Shown here: one piece after another, positions 26,330 through 34,587 of the stretch
Numbering within the stretch: the stretch's first letter is position 1
Layout of the letters: every line of letters starts with the position of its first letter
NCBI GenBank assembly: GCA_022768065.1
Contig: JALELS010000014.1
Span: 62,001-126,000, forward strand
Length of the DNA: 64,000 nucleotides
Origin: Ruminococcus sp.
GTDB lineage: Bacteria; Bacillota; Clostridia; Oscillospirales; Acutalibacteraceae
Direction: 5' to 3'
Program-made: the position numbers and the translations under genes
Notes under the pieces: generated by a model
Seen by the model: only the letters and a program-made list of their open reading frames with translations
The model's database searches: none
Told to the model about the DNA's origin: nothing

Positions 26330-27841
26330 ATGAAGGATAAAGCACAAAAAAACATTAAGATACGTTCGGTACAGTTCAACTTTATAATGAACGCCATACT
26401 GACCGTTTCTTCGTTTATTTTTCCGCTTATAACATTCCCGTATATATCGCGTACCCTTTTGGTTGACGGCAGCGGTAAAGTCAATTTTGCCACATCTGTA
26501 ATATCATACTTTACCATGTTCGCTTCGCTCGGTATTCCGACATACGGTATACGCGCGTGCGCAAGAGTCCGCGACGACCGCGAAAAGCTTACAAAAACCA
26601 CACAGGAACTTATAATAATAAACCTTATCACCTCGGCGATAACATACGTTGTATTTTTCATACTGCTTTTTACCGTTGACAGGTTTTATCAGGATAAGAC
26701 GCTGCTCATTATAACCAGCGTTTCAATTATACTCAACACTTTGGGTGTAACGTGGCTTTACTCGGCTCTTGAGCAGTACTCGTATATCACAATAAGAAAT
26801 ATAGTATGCAAGCTCATTTCCATAGTTCTGATGTTTATATTTGTTCATGACCCGTCGGACTATGTAATATACGGCGTAATCGCTGTTTTGGCTTCGGGCG
26901 GTTCAAACCTTTTGAACTTTATTAACCTCAGGAAATACATTTCTCTGCGCCCCGTAGGGCATTATAATTTCAAACAGCATTTGCAGCCGATATTTGTTTT
27001 CTTTGCAACATCGGTTGCGGTAAGTATTTACACAAACCTTGACACGGTCATGCTCGGCTTTATGACCGACGACACGCAGGTGGGCTTATACAGCGCGTCG
27101 GTTAAGGTAAAAACGCTTCTGCTCGCCATAGTATCGTCGCTCGGAAACGTTCTTTTGCCGAGGCTGTCGGTTTATATACACGACAACGATTATCAAAAAT
27201 TCAGAGAGACGCTGTCAAGAGTACTGAATTTCCTGCTTTTGATAACCATACCGCTTACGATATTCTTTACGCTCTTTGCAAGGGATTCTATCGTGTTTAT
27301 TTCGGGAGAAGCGTTTGCCGGCGCCACTCTTTCCATGCAGCTTTTAATGCCCACGGTATTTTTCAACGCTCTTAACGGCATGACCGGCAACCAGATGCTC
27401 GTACCGCTCGGAAGAGAAAAAGCCGTAATGCTGTCGGTCATTATAGGAGCTTTGCTTGATTTTGTTTTAAACTTCTTTGTAATTCCGAAAATGGGAGCCG
27501 CCGGTGCGGCACTTTCAACGCTCCTTGCGGAATTTATAGTTTTGGTAGTGCAGATATTCTTCTTAAAAGATCATCTCGGCAAAGTCATACGCGGAGTCAA
27601 GATGCTGCCGATCTTTTTAAGCGCTGTCGTTTCCACCGGTGCGGAAATTGCAATACTGCACTATATGAGCGTTTCAAACGTCTTTTTAAGGCTTGTTATC
27701 GGCGCGGTATCATTCTTCGGTATCTATTTTGTACTGCTTTTGGTACAAAGGGAAAAATTCCTTATGGAAAACATCGCGCTTGTATTCAATAAAATAAAAA
27801 CATTTTTATCATCAAGAAAACAGCAAACCAAAGGAGAGTAA
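26330..27841 (+). CDS. oligosaccharide flippase (Wzx/MATE-type polysaccharide transporter)
   Basis: The 503-residue protein has about 12-14 hydrophobic segments and the polysaccharide flippase start QFNFIMNAILTVSSFIFPLITFPYISRTL. These proteins flip lipid-linked glycan units to the outer face of the membrane. ATG 26330 follows CAGGAG by about 8 nt; the frame extends back to 26297 without a site. A glycosyltransferase gene starts 4 nt after its stop. No polymerase or other sugar genes flank the pair, so this is a minimal glycan locus or a detached part of a larger one. MurJ is less likely because of the terminal-loop and start sequences. Confidence 0.85.
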   Translation: MKDKAQKNIKIRSVQFNFIMNAILTVSSFIFPLITFPYISRTLLVDGSGKVNFATSVISYFTMFASLGIPTYGIRACARVRDDREKLTKTTQELIIINLITSAITYVVFFILLFTVDRFYQDKTLLIITSVSIILNTLGVTWLYSALEQYSYITIRNIVCKLISIVLMFIFVHDPSDYVIYGVIAVLASGGSNLLNFINLRKYISLRPVGHYNFKQHLQPIFVFFATSVAVSIYTNLDTVMLGFMTDDTQVGLYSASVKVKTLLLAIVSSLGNVLLPRLSVYIHDNDYQKFRETLSRVLNFLLLITIPLTIFFTLFARDSIVFISGEAFAGATLSMQLLMPTVFFNALNGMTGNQMLVPLGREKAVMLSVIIGALLDFVLNFFVIPKMGAAGAALSTLLAEFIVLVVQIFFLKDHLGKVIRGVKMLPIFLSAVVSTGAEIAILHYMSVSNVFLRLVIGAVSFFGIYFVLLLVQREKFLMENIALVFNKIKTFLSSRKQQTKGE

Positions 27842-27844
27842 TTT

Positions 27845-28813
27845 ATGGGTTTCAGAGAAAAACTGCGTGACAACCCCACAACAAACGGTCTTTACTGTCG
27901 CCTGCGCGATATGAAGCACAACTACTATCACCGCAAAAATACAAGTACGAATTACAGTTTTACAGACCGCAGCACGGGCAAAAACAAGTGCTGCATAATA
28001 CTTGCCGGATACAAATCATTCGTATGGGACACCGTTTTTCCGCGAATCAAGAAATTCATACCGGACGATATTGACGTCTGTGTGGTTTCGTCGGGACTTT
28101 ATTCCGAGGAACTTGACAAAATCTGTTCGGAAAACGACTGGTCGTATCTCAGCACAAATCGCAATAATGTCTCTGTGGCTCAAAACGTTGCCATCGATTT
28201 GATGAAAGACGCCGAGTTCTTTTACAAGCTCGATGAGGACATATTTGTAACCGACGGCTACTTCCAAACACTTATGGACACATATAACAAAGTAAGCCGC
28301 GACGGCGAATACGATATAGGTTTTGTGGCTCCGCTTATACCGATAAACGGTTACGGTCATTTGAGACTTTTAAAGCGTCTCGGTCTTACGGACCTTTATG
28401 CCGAGAAATTTGAGCGCCCGATATATGCGAGCTATTCTACACGTCAGATTGAATGCAATCCCGACGTTGCTGAATTTTTCTGGGGCGAGGGCGGTTTCTT
28501 CCCCCATATAGACGAGCTTGCAAAGCAGCTTAAAAACGATGAATTTTCATATTCGGCTTGCCCGGTTCGCTTCAGCATAGGAGCTATCCTCTTCACGCGC
28601 GAAACATGGACAAAAATGGGTATGTTCCCCGTAACTCACGGCTCGGGAATGGGTCTTGACGAATCGGAATTCTGCGCTTTCTGCATAAAAGAATCGCAGG
28701 CCATTATAGTTGCCGAAAATGCGGTTGTCGGTCACCTCTCATTCGGTAATCAGAACGCCGCAATGAAAGAGTATTACGGCAAGCATCACGAGAGATTTGA
28801 AATCGCGGAATAA
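27845..28813 (+). CDS. family 2-like (GT-A) glycosyltransferase
   Basis: The 322-residue soluble protein has an N-terminal Rossmann-like region (CCIILAGYKS, then VCVVSSG) and the acidic metal/nucleotide-sugar motif FYKLDEDIFVTDGYF near residue 130. That is the DxD-like core of GT-A enzymes. The sugar transferred is unknown. GGAGAG lies about 8 nt before the ATG, and the gene is tightly coupled to the flippase, so it probably builds or decorates the exported glycan. A strong terminator follows. Confidence 0.7.
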   Translation: MGFREKLRDNPTTNGLYCRLRDMKHNYYHRKNTSTNYSFTDRSTGKNKCCIILAGYKSFVWDTVFPRIKKFIPDDIDVCVVSSGLYSEELDKICSENDWSYLSTNRNNVSVAQNVAIDLMKDAEFFYKLDEDIFVTDGYFQTLMDTYNKVSRDGEYDIGFVAPLIPINGYGHLRLLKRLGLTDLYAEKFERPIYASYSTRQIECNPDVAEFFWGEGGFFPHIDELAKQLKNDEFSYSACPVRFSIGAILFTRETWTKMGMFPVTHGSGMGLDESEFCAFCIKESQAIIVAENAVVGHLSFGNQNAAMKEYYGKHHERFEIAE

Positions 28814-28822
28814 ACAAAAAAC

Positions 28823-28858
28823 AAAACCGGTAGGAGCAAGCGTTCCTGCCGGTTTTTT
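28823..28858 (+). terminator. terminator of the flippase-glycosyltransferase operon
   Basis: AAAACCGGTAGGA pairs with TTCCTGCCGGTTTT (near perfect), followed by T's; 10 nt past the stop codon. Confidence 0.85.
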
Positions 28859-28897
28859 ATGCGGTGATTTTGCCGAAAGCCTTTGCTCCGCATATTT

Positions 28898-29548
28898 TCA
28901 CAAAAGCTCAAACAGGTCTTTGCAGCATTTGATTTTTCCGTTCTTTTTAAGTTTGCCTATAACGGCGGAAAGTCCCGAACGGTCAACCTCAAGATAATCA
29001 GCAAGCTGCTGACGGTCATAGGCAATACGAAAGCTGCTTTTACCCTGCTCCTTAGCCGTCTGCATTAAAAATGTCATCAGTTTTTCCTCGGTGGAGCGTT
29101 TGCTCGTCACCTCAAGTCTTTTCATAAGAACAAGATTTTTCACCGATGACGTTCGCAGTAAATTTAAAATAAAACGGTTGTATAAATCCGTATTTTCGGG
29201 CGGAATATCCGGCAGACCGAGGAGCATAACAACGGTTTCGTCAAGAGCAACGACATCTACCGGAATACTTTTTATTCCGGCGCATACAAACGCTTCGCCG
29301 AACACCTCCGAAGGCTCCAATACAGCGACTATGCTGCGATTGCCGTAGTAATCCGTCCGCTCTATTTGCGCGTGCCCGTGAAGTACAACACCTATGTGCT
29401 CCGGTTTTTCGCCCTCGGAGAAAATAACGTCACCTTTTGAGTATTTAATAATCTTAGAGTTCATAATCTCAGTAAGGTGCTTTATGTCGTCTCTGTCAAG
29501 TCCCGTAAACACGCGGCACTTTTTGAGTATTTCAAAATAATTCTCCAT
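28898..29548 (-). CDS. Crp/Fnr family transcriptional regulator
   Basis: The 216-residue protein has an N-terminal cyclic-nucleotide-binding-like beta-roll (KGDVIFSEGEKPEHIGVVLHG) and a C-terminal winged helix with AYDRQQLADYLEVDRSGLSAVIGKL. It has no N-terminal cysteine cluster like Fnr, so if it senses a redox or nitrosative signal it does so another way, perhaps with haem as in the HcpR group (inference). ATG 29548 follows GGAGG; a frame to 29581 has no site. It is divergent from the Fe-S protein gene, with a Crp-type palindrome between them. Confidence 0.9.
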   Translation of the reverse strand: MENYFEILKKCRVFTGLDRDDIKHLTEIMNSKIIKYSKGDVIFSEGEKPEHIGVVLHGHAQIERTDYYGNRSIVAVLEPSEVFGEAFVCAGIKSIPVDVVALDETVVMLLGLPDIPPENTDLYNRFILNLLRTSSVKNLVLMKRLEVTSKRSTEEKLMTFLMQTAKEQGKSSFRIAYDRQQLADYLEVDRSGLSAVIGKLKKNGKIKCCKDLFELL

Positions 29549-29560
29549 TTTGCCTCCGTT

Positions 29561-29576
29561 TGTTGAAAATTCAACA
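29561..29576. promoter_or_regulatory. Crp/Fnr-type palindrome
   Basis: TGTTGAAAATTCAACA has perfect 7-bp arms around 2 bp. Its 16-bp length and TGTTGA/TCAACA half-sites match Crp/Fnr-family geometry. The centre is 29568.5, which is -41.5 from the start point implied by TATAAT at 29598-29603. It is also 13 nt upstream of the regulator's own start codon on the other strand, where binding would block it. Confidence 0.7.
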
Positions 29577-29597
29577 TACAATTCGGTTTTATTATAT

Positions 29598-29603
29598 TAT
29601 AAT
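29598..29603 (+). promoter_or_regulatory. -10 element of the Fe-S protein promoter
   Basis: TATAAT at 29598-29603 with no good -35 at the proper spacing (CATACA), as expected for an activator-dependent promoter. The predicted start is near 29610. Confidence 0.6.
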
Positions 29604-29644
29604 GTCCTCACAAGTCAAGAAAAAATAAATTTCGGAGGAAATAC

Positions 29645-30343
29645 ATGATAAGAAAAATCATAAAAATAGATGAAGAAAAGTGCAACGGCTGCGGTGCCTG
29701 TGCCGCCGCCTGCCACGAGGGCGCAATAGGTATGGTAAACGGCAAAGCCAAGCTTATGCGCGAGGACTACTGCGACGGGCTCGGCGACTGTCTGCCCGCC
29801 TGCCCGACCGGCGCAATAACATTTGAAGAGAGAGAAGCTCCCGAATACAACGAGGAAGCCGTTAAAAAAGCAAAAATGCACAAAGCGGCGGCTATGCTTC
29901 ACGGCGGCTGTCCCGGTTCGCGATCAAGAGTAATTGAGCACAAATACGAGGTCTCAAAAAGCACGAACACGGTTTCGGAAAGCCGTTTGAGACAGTGGCC
30001 GGTTCAGATAAAGCTCGTTCCCGTAACCGCTCCGTACTTTGAGAATGCGGATTTGCTAATATCCGCCGACTGTGCGGCTTACGCATACGGAAATTTCCAC
30101 GGAGATTTTATAAAGAACCGTATAACTCTTATAGGCTGCCCGAAGCTTGACGACACGGATTATTCGGAAAAGCTGACGGAAATTATAGCGCTCAACAACA
30201 TAAGAAGCGTTACCGTGGTAAGAATGGAGGTTCCCTGCTGCGGAGGTATTGAAAACGCCGCAAAACAGGCTGTAAAGAGAAGCGGAAAATTTATACCGTG
30301 GCACGTGGTAACAATCTCGACCGACGGAAGAATTTTGGATTAA
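29645..30343 (+). CDS. 4Fe-4S ferredoxin-type protein
   Basis: The 232-residue protein begins with two Fe-S motifs: a full CNGCGACAAAC cluster (residues about 13-23) and YCDGLGDCLPACP, a variant lacking one Cys in the first part. The C-terminal half has further cysteines (LIGCPKLDD, VPCCGG) that could bind another cluster or disulfide. Proteins of this layout occur in anaerobes next to hydroxylamine reductase (hcp) and Crp/HcpR regulators; here hcp itself is not adjacent. GGAGGAA precedes ATG 29645. Likely an electron carrier or stress protein; the exact reaction is unknown. Confidence 0.8.
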   Translation: MIRKIIKIDEEKCNGCGACAAACHEGAIGMVNGKAKLMREDYCDGLGDCLPACPTGAITFEEREAPEYNEEAVKKAKMHKAAAMLHGGCPGSRSRVIEHKYEVSKSTNTVSESRLRQWPVQIKLVPVTAPYFENADLLISADCAAYAYGNFHGDFIKNRITLIGCPKLDDTDYSEKLTEIIALNNIRSVTVVRMEVPCCGGIENAAKQAVKRSGKFIPWHVVTISTDGRILD

Positions 30344-30363
30344 AGTAAATTGAATAAAGAAAG

Positions 30364-30392
30364 AAGCTGTATGTTTTTACATACAGCTTTTT
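30364..30392. terminator. terminator between the Fe-S protein and the phosphoesterase
   Basis: AGCTGTATG pairs with CATACAGCT around a short T-rich loop, followed by T's on the plus strand and preceded by A's, so it may work for both convergent genes. Confidence 0.75.
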
Positions 30393-30396
30393 TGTG

Positions 30397-32025
30397 TTAA
30401 GAATTTTCTTTAATGTATTTACCGTATTTAATTCTGTTTACTATAAAGCCGACGCCGAGCACCAAAAGCATCGGAATCAACAGTATAATAAGAGCCAATA
30501 TACCGACAATGACAATCGGAACGCCCTTTTTGCTCTTTTTGACGTTGCACTCGGGCTTTTTTTCTTTTTGAGGCTTCGGCCCCTGCTCACCCTCTTTATA
30601 GAACGGTCTTATCGGAAGTATGGCGTCATATGACGGTATACCCGAATTATGTAAAAGCGGTTCCACAAAATCGGTAAACGAATCAGCTACCTTTATAATC
30701 TTACGCGGCTTTATATGAAGAGCGGCAAAAACCGAATCCACAATATGAAGAAGCCCCACGGTTATTTTGTATTCGTTATCGTCAACACTGTAAAGGTCTT
30801 CTCCGCCATACAGATTAACCACAAGGTCGCAGATAAAATCAACAACGCTTTTATCGGCAATGTCGGCATAATCTTCGGGTTTAAGCCCTGTTTCGGCACG
30901 AGTCAGCTTTGCGACTTTGCCTATTGTAAGAGAATTAAGCTTTTTGGCAAACGGTTTTATGAGCCAGCCGATTTTATAAATAAGCTTTTTCTTTATGCTC
31001 ATCGCCGTTGCCATATCGGCAAGCGTCGGAATATCCGTTCCGGCGGCTTTTATCATATCCTTTACCATGCCGATAAGCTGATATTTGAGATACTCCTGAA
31101 GGGTTTTGCCCTCCAAGTCGAAATCCACCGTTTCGGTTATGAGGTCGGTGGTGGTTGAAACCATTTTTACATCCGGATCCAAAACAATGGTGCGTATCGG
31201 CGCAGGATAGCCTACGGTTGCGGCAGTTGCTATATCGTAAAGCGTATTTCCGCGGTCGCTCGTTATCATATCTATATCGTGCACGTGTGTATGACCCGTA
31301 AGCATAAACTGTATACCTAAGTCGGCAAGCTCGTTTCTGCGCGACTCATAGTCGCCGAGCATATCGTTTTTACCTATCAGCTCATAAACGGGCGACGGAG
31401 CTATAAGCGGATGGTGGGTCATAGCCAAAATAAACTGGTCGTTTTTACGCGCGTCCTCCGCCTGAGCTTTTATCCACTCAAAGCACTCATCCGAAAAGCC
31501 GCTTTTACCGGAAAGATTGCGGTCGTCATTAAGTGCGAAAAGCCTGTAACCGTCGGCAAGCTGTACTACATACGACATACTGTCGCGATGAACCGCGATG
31601 GCTTCGTCGGGACCGAACTCTTTATACATATCATAGAGCTGCTCGCGCTTTGCGGCGGGAATTTTTACCTTTTCATCGCCTACAAAGCTGTCGGTTAACC
31701 CGTCGTCCTGATAGTCGTGGGTTGCCGTAAGAACATAAACGCGTTTTCCGCTCTTTTTTAAATCGCGGAGCATTTCGATAAATTCCTCGTGCGCCTCAAA
31801 TTCACCGTTGTTGGTGGTATCGCCCGAAAGTAAAACTATATCTGTTCGCTTATCTTCTTTTATCTGCTTAAAGGCGGCTCTTAAAAGCTCCTCACTGTAT
31901 TTTAAAAGCTTTTGGCTTTTGGCGTTTGCCGCGTCGTAAGCCTTGCCCTCTACGCCGGTCTTTTTTGAATAGTAATGCGTGTCCGTTATCACGGTCACGG
32001 TAAGAGGTTTTTTTGCCAAATCCAC
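30397..32025 (-). CDS. metallophosphoesterase with C-terminal membrane anchor
   Basis: The calcineurin-like phosphoesterase motifs appear in order: VITDTHY, LLSGDTTNNG, TATHDY, MTHHPL and LTGHTHVHD, the two-metal site. The 542-residue protein has no signal peptide. A Lys-rich stretch near residue 490 precedes one strong hydrophobic helix (VPIVIVGILALIILLIPMLL) close to the C-terminus. This is a tail-anchored layout, so the catalytic domain would remain in the cytoplasm (inference). The substrate is unknown. AAAGGGG precedes ATG 32025. It starts 12 nt after thrS and probably shares its T-box-controlled transcript. Confidence 0.85.
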   Translation of the reverse strand: MDLAKKPLTVTVITDTHYYSKKTGVEGKAYDAANAKSQKLLKYSEELLRAAFKQIKEDKRTDIVLLSGDTTNNGEFEAHEEFIEMLRDLKKSGKRVYVLTATHDYQDDGLTDSFVGDEKVKIPAAKREQLYDMYKEFGPDEAIAVHRDSMSYVVQLADGYRLFALNDDRNLSGKSGFSDECFEWIKAQAEDARKNDQFILAMTHHPLIAPSPVYELIGKNDMLGDYESRRNELADLGIQFMLTGHTHVHDIDMITSDRGNTLYDIATAATVGYPAPIRTIVLDPDVKMVSTTTDLITETVDFDLEGKTLQEYLKYQLIGMVKDMIKAAGTDIPTLADMATAMSIKKKLIYKIGWLIKPFAKKLNSLTIGKVAKLTRAETGLKPEDYADIADKSVVDFICDLVVNLYGGEDLYSVDDNEYKITVGLLHIVDSVFAALHIKPRKIIKVADSFTDFVEPLLHNSGIPSYDAILPIRPFYKEGEQGPKPQKEKKPECNVKKSKKGVPIVIVGILALIILLIPMLLVLGVGFIVNRIKYGKYIKENS

Positions 32026-32037
32026 TATCCCCTTTTA

Positions 32038-33951
32038 TTACTTTATAGCTTTTGTTTTAATCTCGTCAACAAGGCGGTCGCGAAGAGCCGAAAGCTCCAT
32101 GGCGCCTATATCGCCCTCGCCGCGATGACGTACCGAAACAGTGCCGTTTTCGACTTCTTTGTCGCCGACGACAAGCATATACGGCGTTTTCTGAAGCTGA
32201 GCCTCACGTATTTTATATCCGATTTTTTCCGAACGGTCGTCAACCTTTACGCGGATACCGTATTTTTTAAGTTCTGCCTCGATTTCATGCGCTCTGTCTG
32301 CATGGCGGTCGGCAATCGGAAGAACGACGGCCTGTACGGGTGATAGCCAAAGCGGGAATGCGCCTGCAAAATGCTCTATAAGAACGCCGATAAATCTCTC
32401 TACCGAGCCGAAAACAACGCGGTGAATCATAACGGGGCAGTGCTTTTCGCCGTCGGCACCCGTGTATTCAAGATTAAATCTCTCGGGAAGCTGGAAGTCA
32501 AGCTGAATAGTACCGCACTGCCAGGTTCTGCCGAGCGAATCTTCAATGTGGAAGTCAAGCTTCGGACCGTAGAACGCACCGTCGCCCTCATTTACGGTAT
32601 ATTCCTTACCGATACTTTCGATTGCGTCGGAAAGCGATTTTGTGGCTTTGTCCCATTCCTCTTTTGTGCCCATATGATCCTCGGGCATGGTTGAAAGCTC
32701 TATGGTATATGGCAGCTTAAAGAGATTATAAACCTCGTCAAAGAGCTGTGATATTCTTACAACCTCGTCGCGTATCTGGTCGGGAGCGAGAAGTATATGA
32801 GCATCGTCCTGAGTGAAGCAGCGTACACGGAAGAGCCCGTGAAGCGCGCCCGAAAGCTCGTGGCGATGTACTCTGCCGAGTTCACCGTAGCGAAGAGGCA
32901 ATTCCTTGTATGAATGAGGCTCAAGCCCATAAACAAGTATGCTGCCGGGGCAGTTCATCGGCTTTATGGCGAAATCCTCACCGTCGATAACGGTTGTATA
33001 CATATTATCCTTGTAGTGATCCCAGTGACCCGAAGTCTCCCAAAGCGAACGCTTCATTATCTGAGGAGTAGATATTTCAAGATAACCCCATCTCTCGTGA
33101 ACCTCGTGCCAATAATCAATAAGAGTATTGCGGAGAATCATACCGTTGGGAAGGAAGAAAGGCATTCCGGGAGCCTCGTCGCGAAGTGCAAAAAGCCCAA
33201 GCTCCTTGCCGAGTTTTCTGTGGTCGCGTTTTTTAGCCTCTTCGATTCTTTCGAGATATTCCGTAAGTTCGGACTGCTTTGTGAAAGATATACCGTATAT
33301 ACGCTGAAGCATTTTATTTTTTTCGTCGCCGCGCCAATAAGCGCCTGCTATGGACGTAAGCTTAAACGCCTTTACTCTGCCCGTATCGGGAATATGCGGC
33401 CCTGCGCAAAGCTCTGTAAACTCAGCCTGCTTATAGAACGAAATTTTTTCGCCTTTGCCGGCGTGCTCTTTAATAAGCTCAACTTTATACGGCTCGTCCT
33501 TTTCCTCCATAAGCTTTACGGCCTCGTCTGCGGAGAGGTCGAACTGCTCAAGCGGAATATTTTCCTTTACGATTTTCTTCATCTCAGCCTCGATTTTTTC
33601 GAGAATTTCGGGAGTAAAGGGAAAATCTACGTCGAAGTCATAGTAAAATCCGTTTGCTATTGACGGACCTATTGCGAGCTTAGCGTTCGGAAAAAGGCGT
33701 TTTACCGCCTGCGCGAGTATATGCGAGGTGGTATGCCAAAACGCTTTTTTACCGTCCTCATCGTCAAAAGTAAGTATTTCAACATGGCAATCCTTTGTAA
33801 CGGGAGTGCGAAGGTCGCATGTCTCGCCGTCAATCTTTGCAAGGCAAGCGGCTTTGTACAGCCCCATACCGATAGACTTTGCAATATCCATTACGGTTGT
33901 GCCGCTTTGGAACTCCTTTACGACATCGTCTTTCAATGTAACTTTTACCAT
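32038..33951 (-). CDS. thrS: threonyl-tRNA synthetase
   Basis: ThrS charges tRNA-Thr. The protein (637 residues) has an N-terminal TGS domain, then the editing/SAD domain with HTTSHILAQA and HIPDTGRV. The class II catalytic core includes MNCPGSILVY, RYGELGRVHRHE and RCFTQDDAHI. The C-terminal anticodon-binding domain contains LSPVQAVVLPI. ATG 33951 (MVKVTLKD) is chosen: GGAGGTAA lies about 6 nt upstream, and the ATG at 33966 overlaps that site. A T-box leader precedes it. Confidence 0.97.
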   Translation of the reverse strand: MVKVTLKDDVVKEFQSGTTVMDIAKSIGMGLYKAACLAKIDGETCDLRTPVTKDCHVEILTFDDEDGKKAFWHTTSHILAQAVKRLFPNAKLAIGPSIANGFYYDFDVDFPFTPEILEKIEAEMKKIVKENIPLEQFDLSADEAVKLMEEKDEPYKVELIKEHAGKGEKISFYKQAEFTELCAGPHIPDTGRVKAFKLTSIAGAYWRGDEKNKMLQRIYGISFTKQSELTEYLERIEEAKKRDHRKLGKELGLFALRDEAPGMPFFLPNGMILRNTLIDYWHEVHERWGYLEISTPQIMKRSLWETSGHWDHYKDNMYTTVIDGEDFAIKPMNCPGSILVYGLEPHSYKELPLRYGELGRVHRHELSGALHGLFRVRCFTQDDAHILLAPDQIRDEVVRISQLFDEVYNLFKLPYTIELSTMPEDHMGTKEEWDKATKSLSDAIESIGKEYTVNEGDGAFYGPKLDFHIEDSLGRTWQCGTIQLDFQLPERFNLEYTGADGEKHCPVMIHRVVFGSVERFIGVLIEHFAGAFPLWLSPVQAVVLPIADRHADRAHEIEAELKKYGIRVKVDDRSEKIGYKIREAQLQKTPYMLVVGDKEVENGTVSVRHRGEGDIGAMELSALRDRLVDEIKTKAIK

Positions 33952-33974
33952 AAAAATTACCTCCAATATAAATT

Positions 33975-34233
33975 AAAAAGAGCACTTCATCTCAGAAAAT
34001 CTGGGATGAAATGCTCAACATTCCACGGTTCCACCCGAATTGACGATAAAAATCGCCCACTCAAATGCTTTTAACGCAAGCTTACGGCACGCCTTAATCA
34101 ACAGCTTTCGGCGCGCGCTCGGGAGCGGTATCGGGCAGTTTTGCACGCTCTTCTTTCAGCCAACGAAAGAGCTCTCTTATGTGCAAAAGCACTTGCCGTC
34201 ATTCTCCGTCAACGGGTTAACTTTTTTACTTTG
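33975..34233 (-). promoter_or_regulatory. T-box riboswitch leader of thrS (specifier ACC)
   Basis: The minus strand carries the T-box core GGGTGGAACCGTGG (34023-34036) and then a terminator (33980-34016, stem GAGCA.TTCATC / GATGAAGTGCTC with T-run). Upstream, Stem I can be folded with TTTTGCAC/GTGCAAAA and GGCA/TGCC helices. Next to the latter the specifier-loop strand reads CGATACCGC, placing a threonine ACC codon at 34127-34129. Uncharged tRNA-Thr should favour antitermination. Confidence 0.88.
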
Positions 34234-34240
34234 GGTCTAT

Positions 34241-34267
34241 ATTATACTCATTTTTCCGATATGTCAA
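34241..34267 (-). promoter_or_regulatory. promoter of the thrS T-box transcript
   Basis: Minus strand perfect TTGACA (34262-34267); TATAAT at 34241-34246 is 15 nt away, or TAATAT gives 17 nt. The -35 overlaps the azlD stop codon. Confidence 0.65.
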
Positions 34268-34587
34268 GAGATGAATTTCATCAAAAGTTCTATAACGAAT
34301 ACGGCGGCGCAGGAAGAAAGTGCAACAGTGAGCAAACCTTTCTCAAAAAATGCAAGCAACAGCGCTACTATGAGCCCTGCCACAGCCGACCACACGCTTC
34401 CCGTAGAAGAAAATACCGCGGGAAATGTCATTGCCGCCAATACTGCATACGGAATGTAATAAAGAAACGATCTTATAAATCTGTTTTCGATTTTTTTGCG
34501 AAAAATCACAAGCGGCAGCATTCTTATAAGATATGTGACAAGCGCCATAACCGCTATATATATAAATATGTTCTCAGCCGTTTTCAT
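34264..34587 (-). CDS. azlD: branched-chain amino acid exporter small subunit
   Basis: AzlD is the small partner of AzlC in export of branched-chain amino acids and their analogues. The 107-residue protein has about three to four membrane helices and the family features VTYLIRMLPLVIFRKKI and FLYYIPYAVLAAMTFPAVF. It overlaps azlC by 14 nt. Its stop codon lies inside the -35 box of the thrS promoter. Confidence 0.88.
   Translation of the reverse strand: MKTAENIFIYIAVMALVTYLIRMLPLVIFRKKIENRFIRSFLYYIPYAVLAAMTFPAVFSSTGSVWSAVAGLIVALLLAFFEKGLLTVALSSCAAVFVIELLMKFIS

Noticed and set aside
25721..26330. Integration site at the tRNA pair
   Set aside because: No integrase, direct repeat of a tRNA 3' end or shift in composition is visible on either side.
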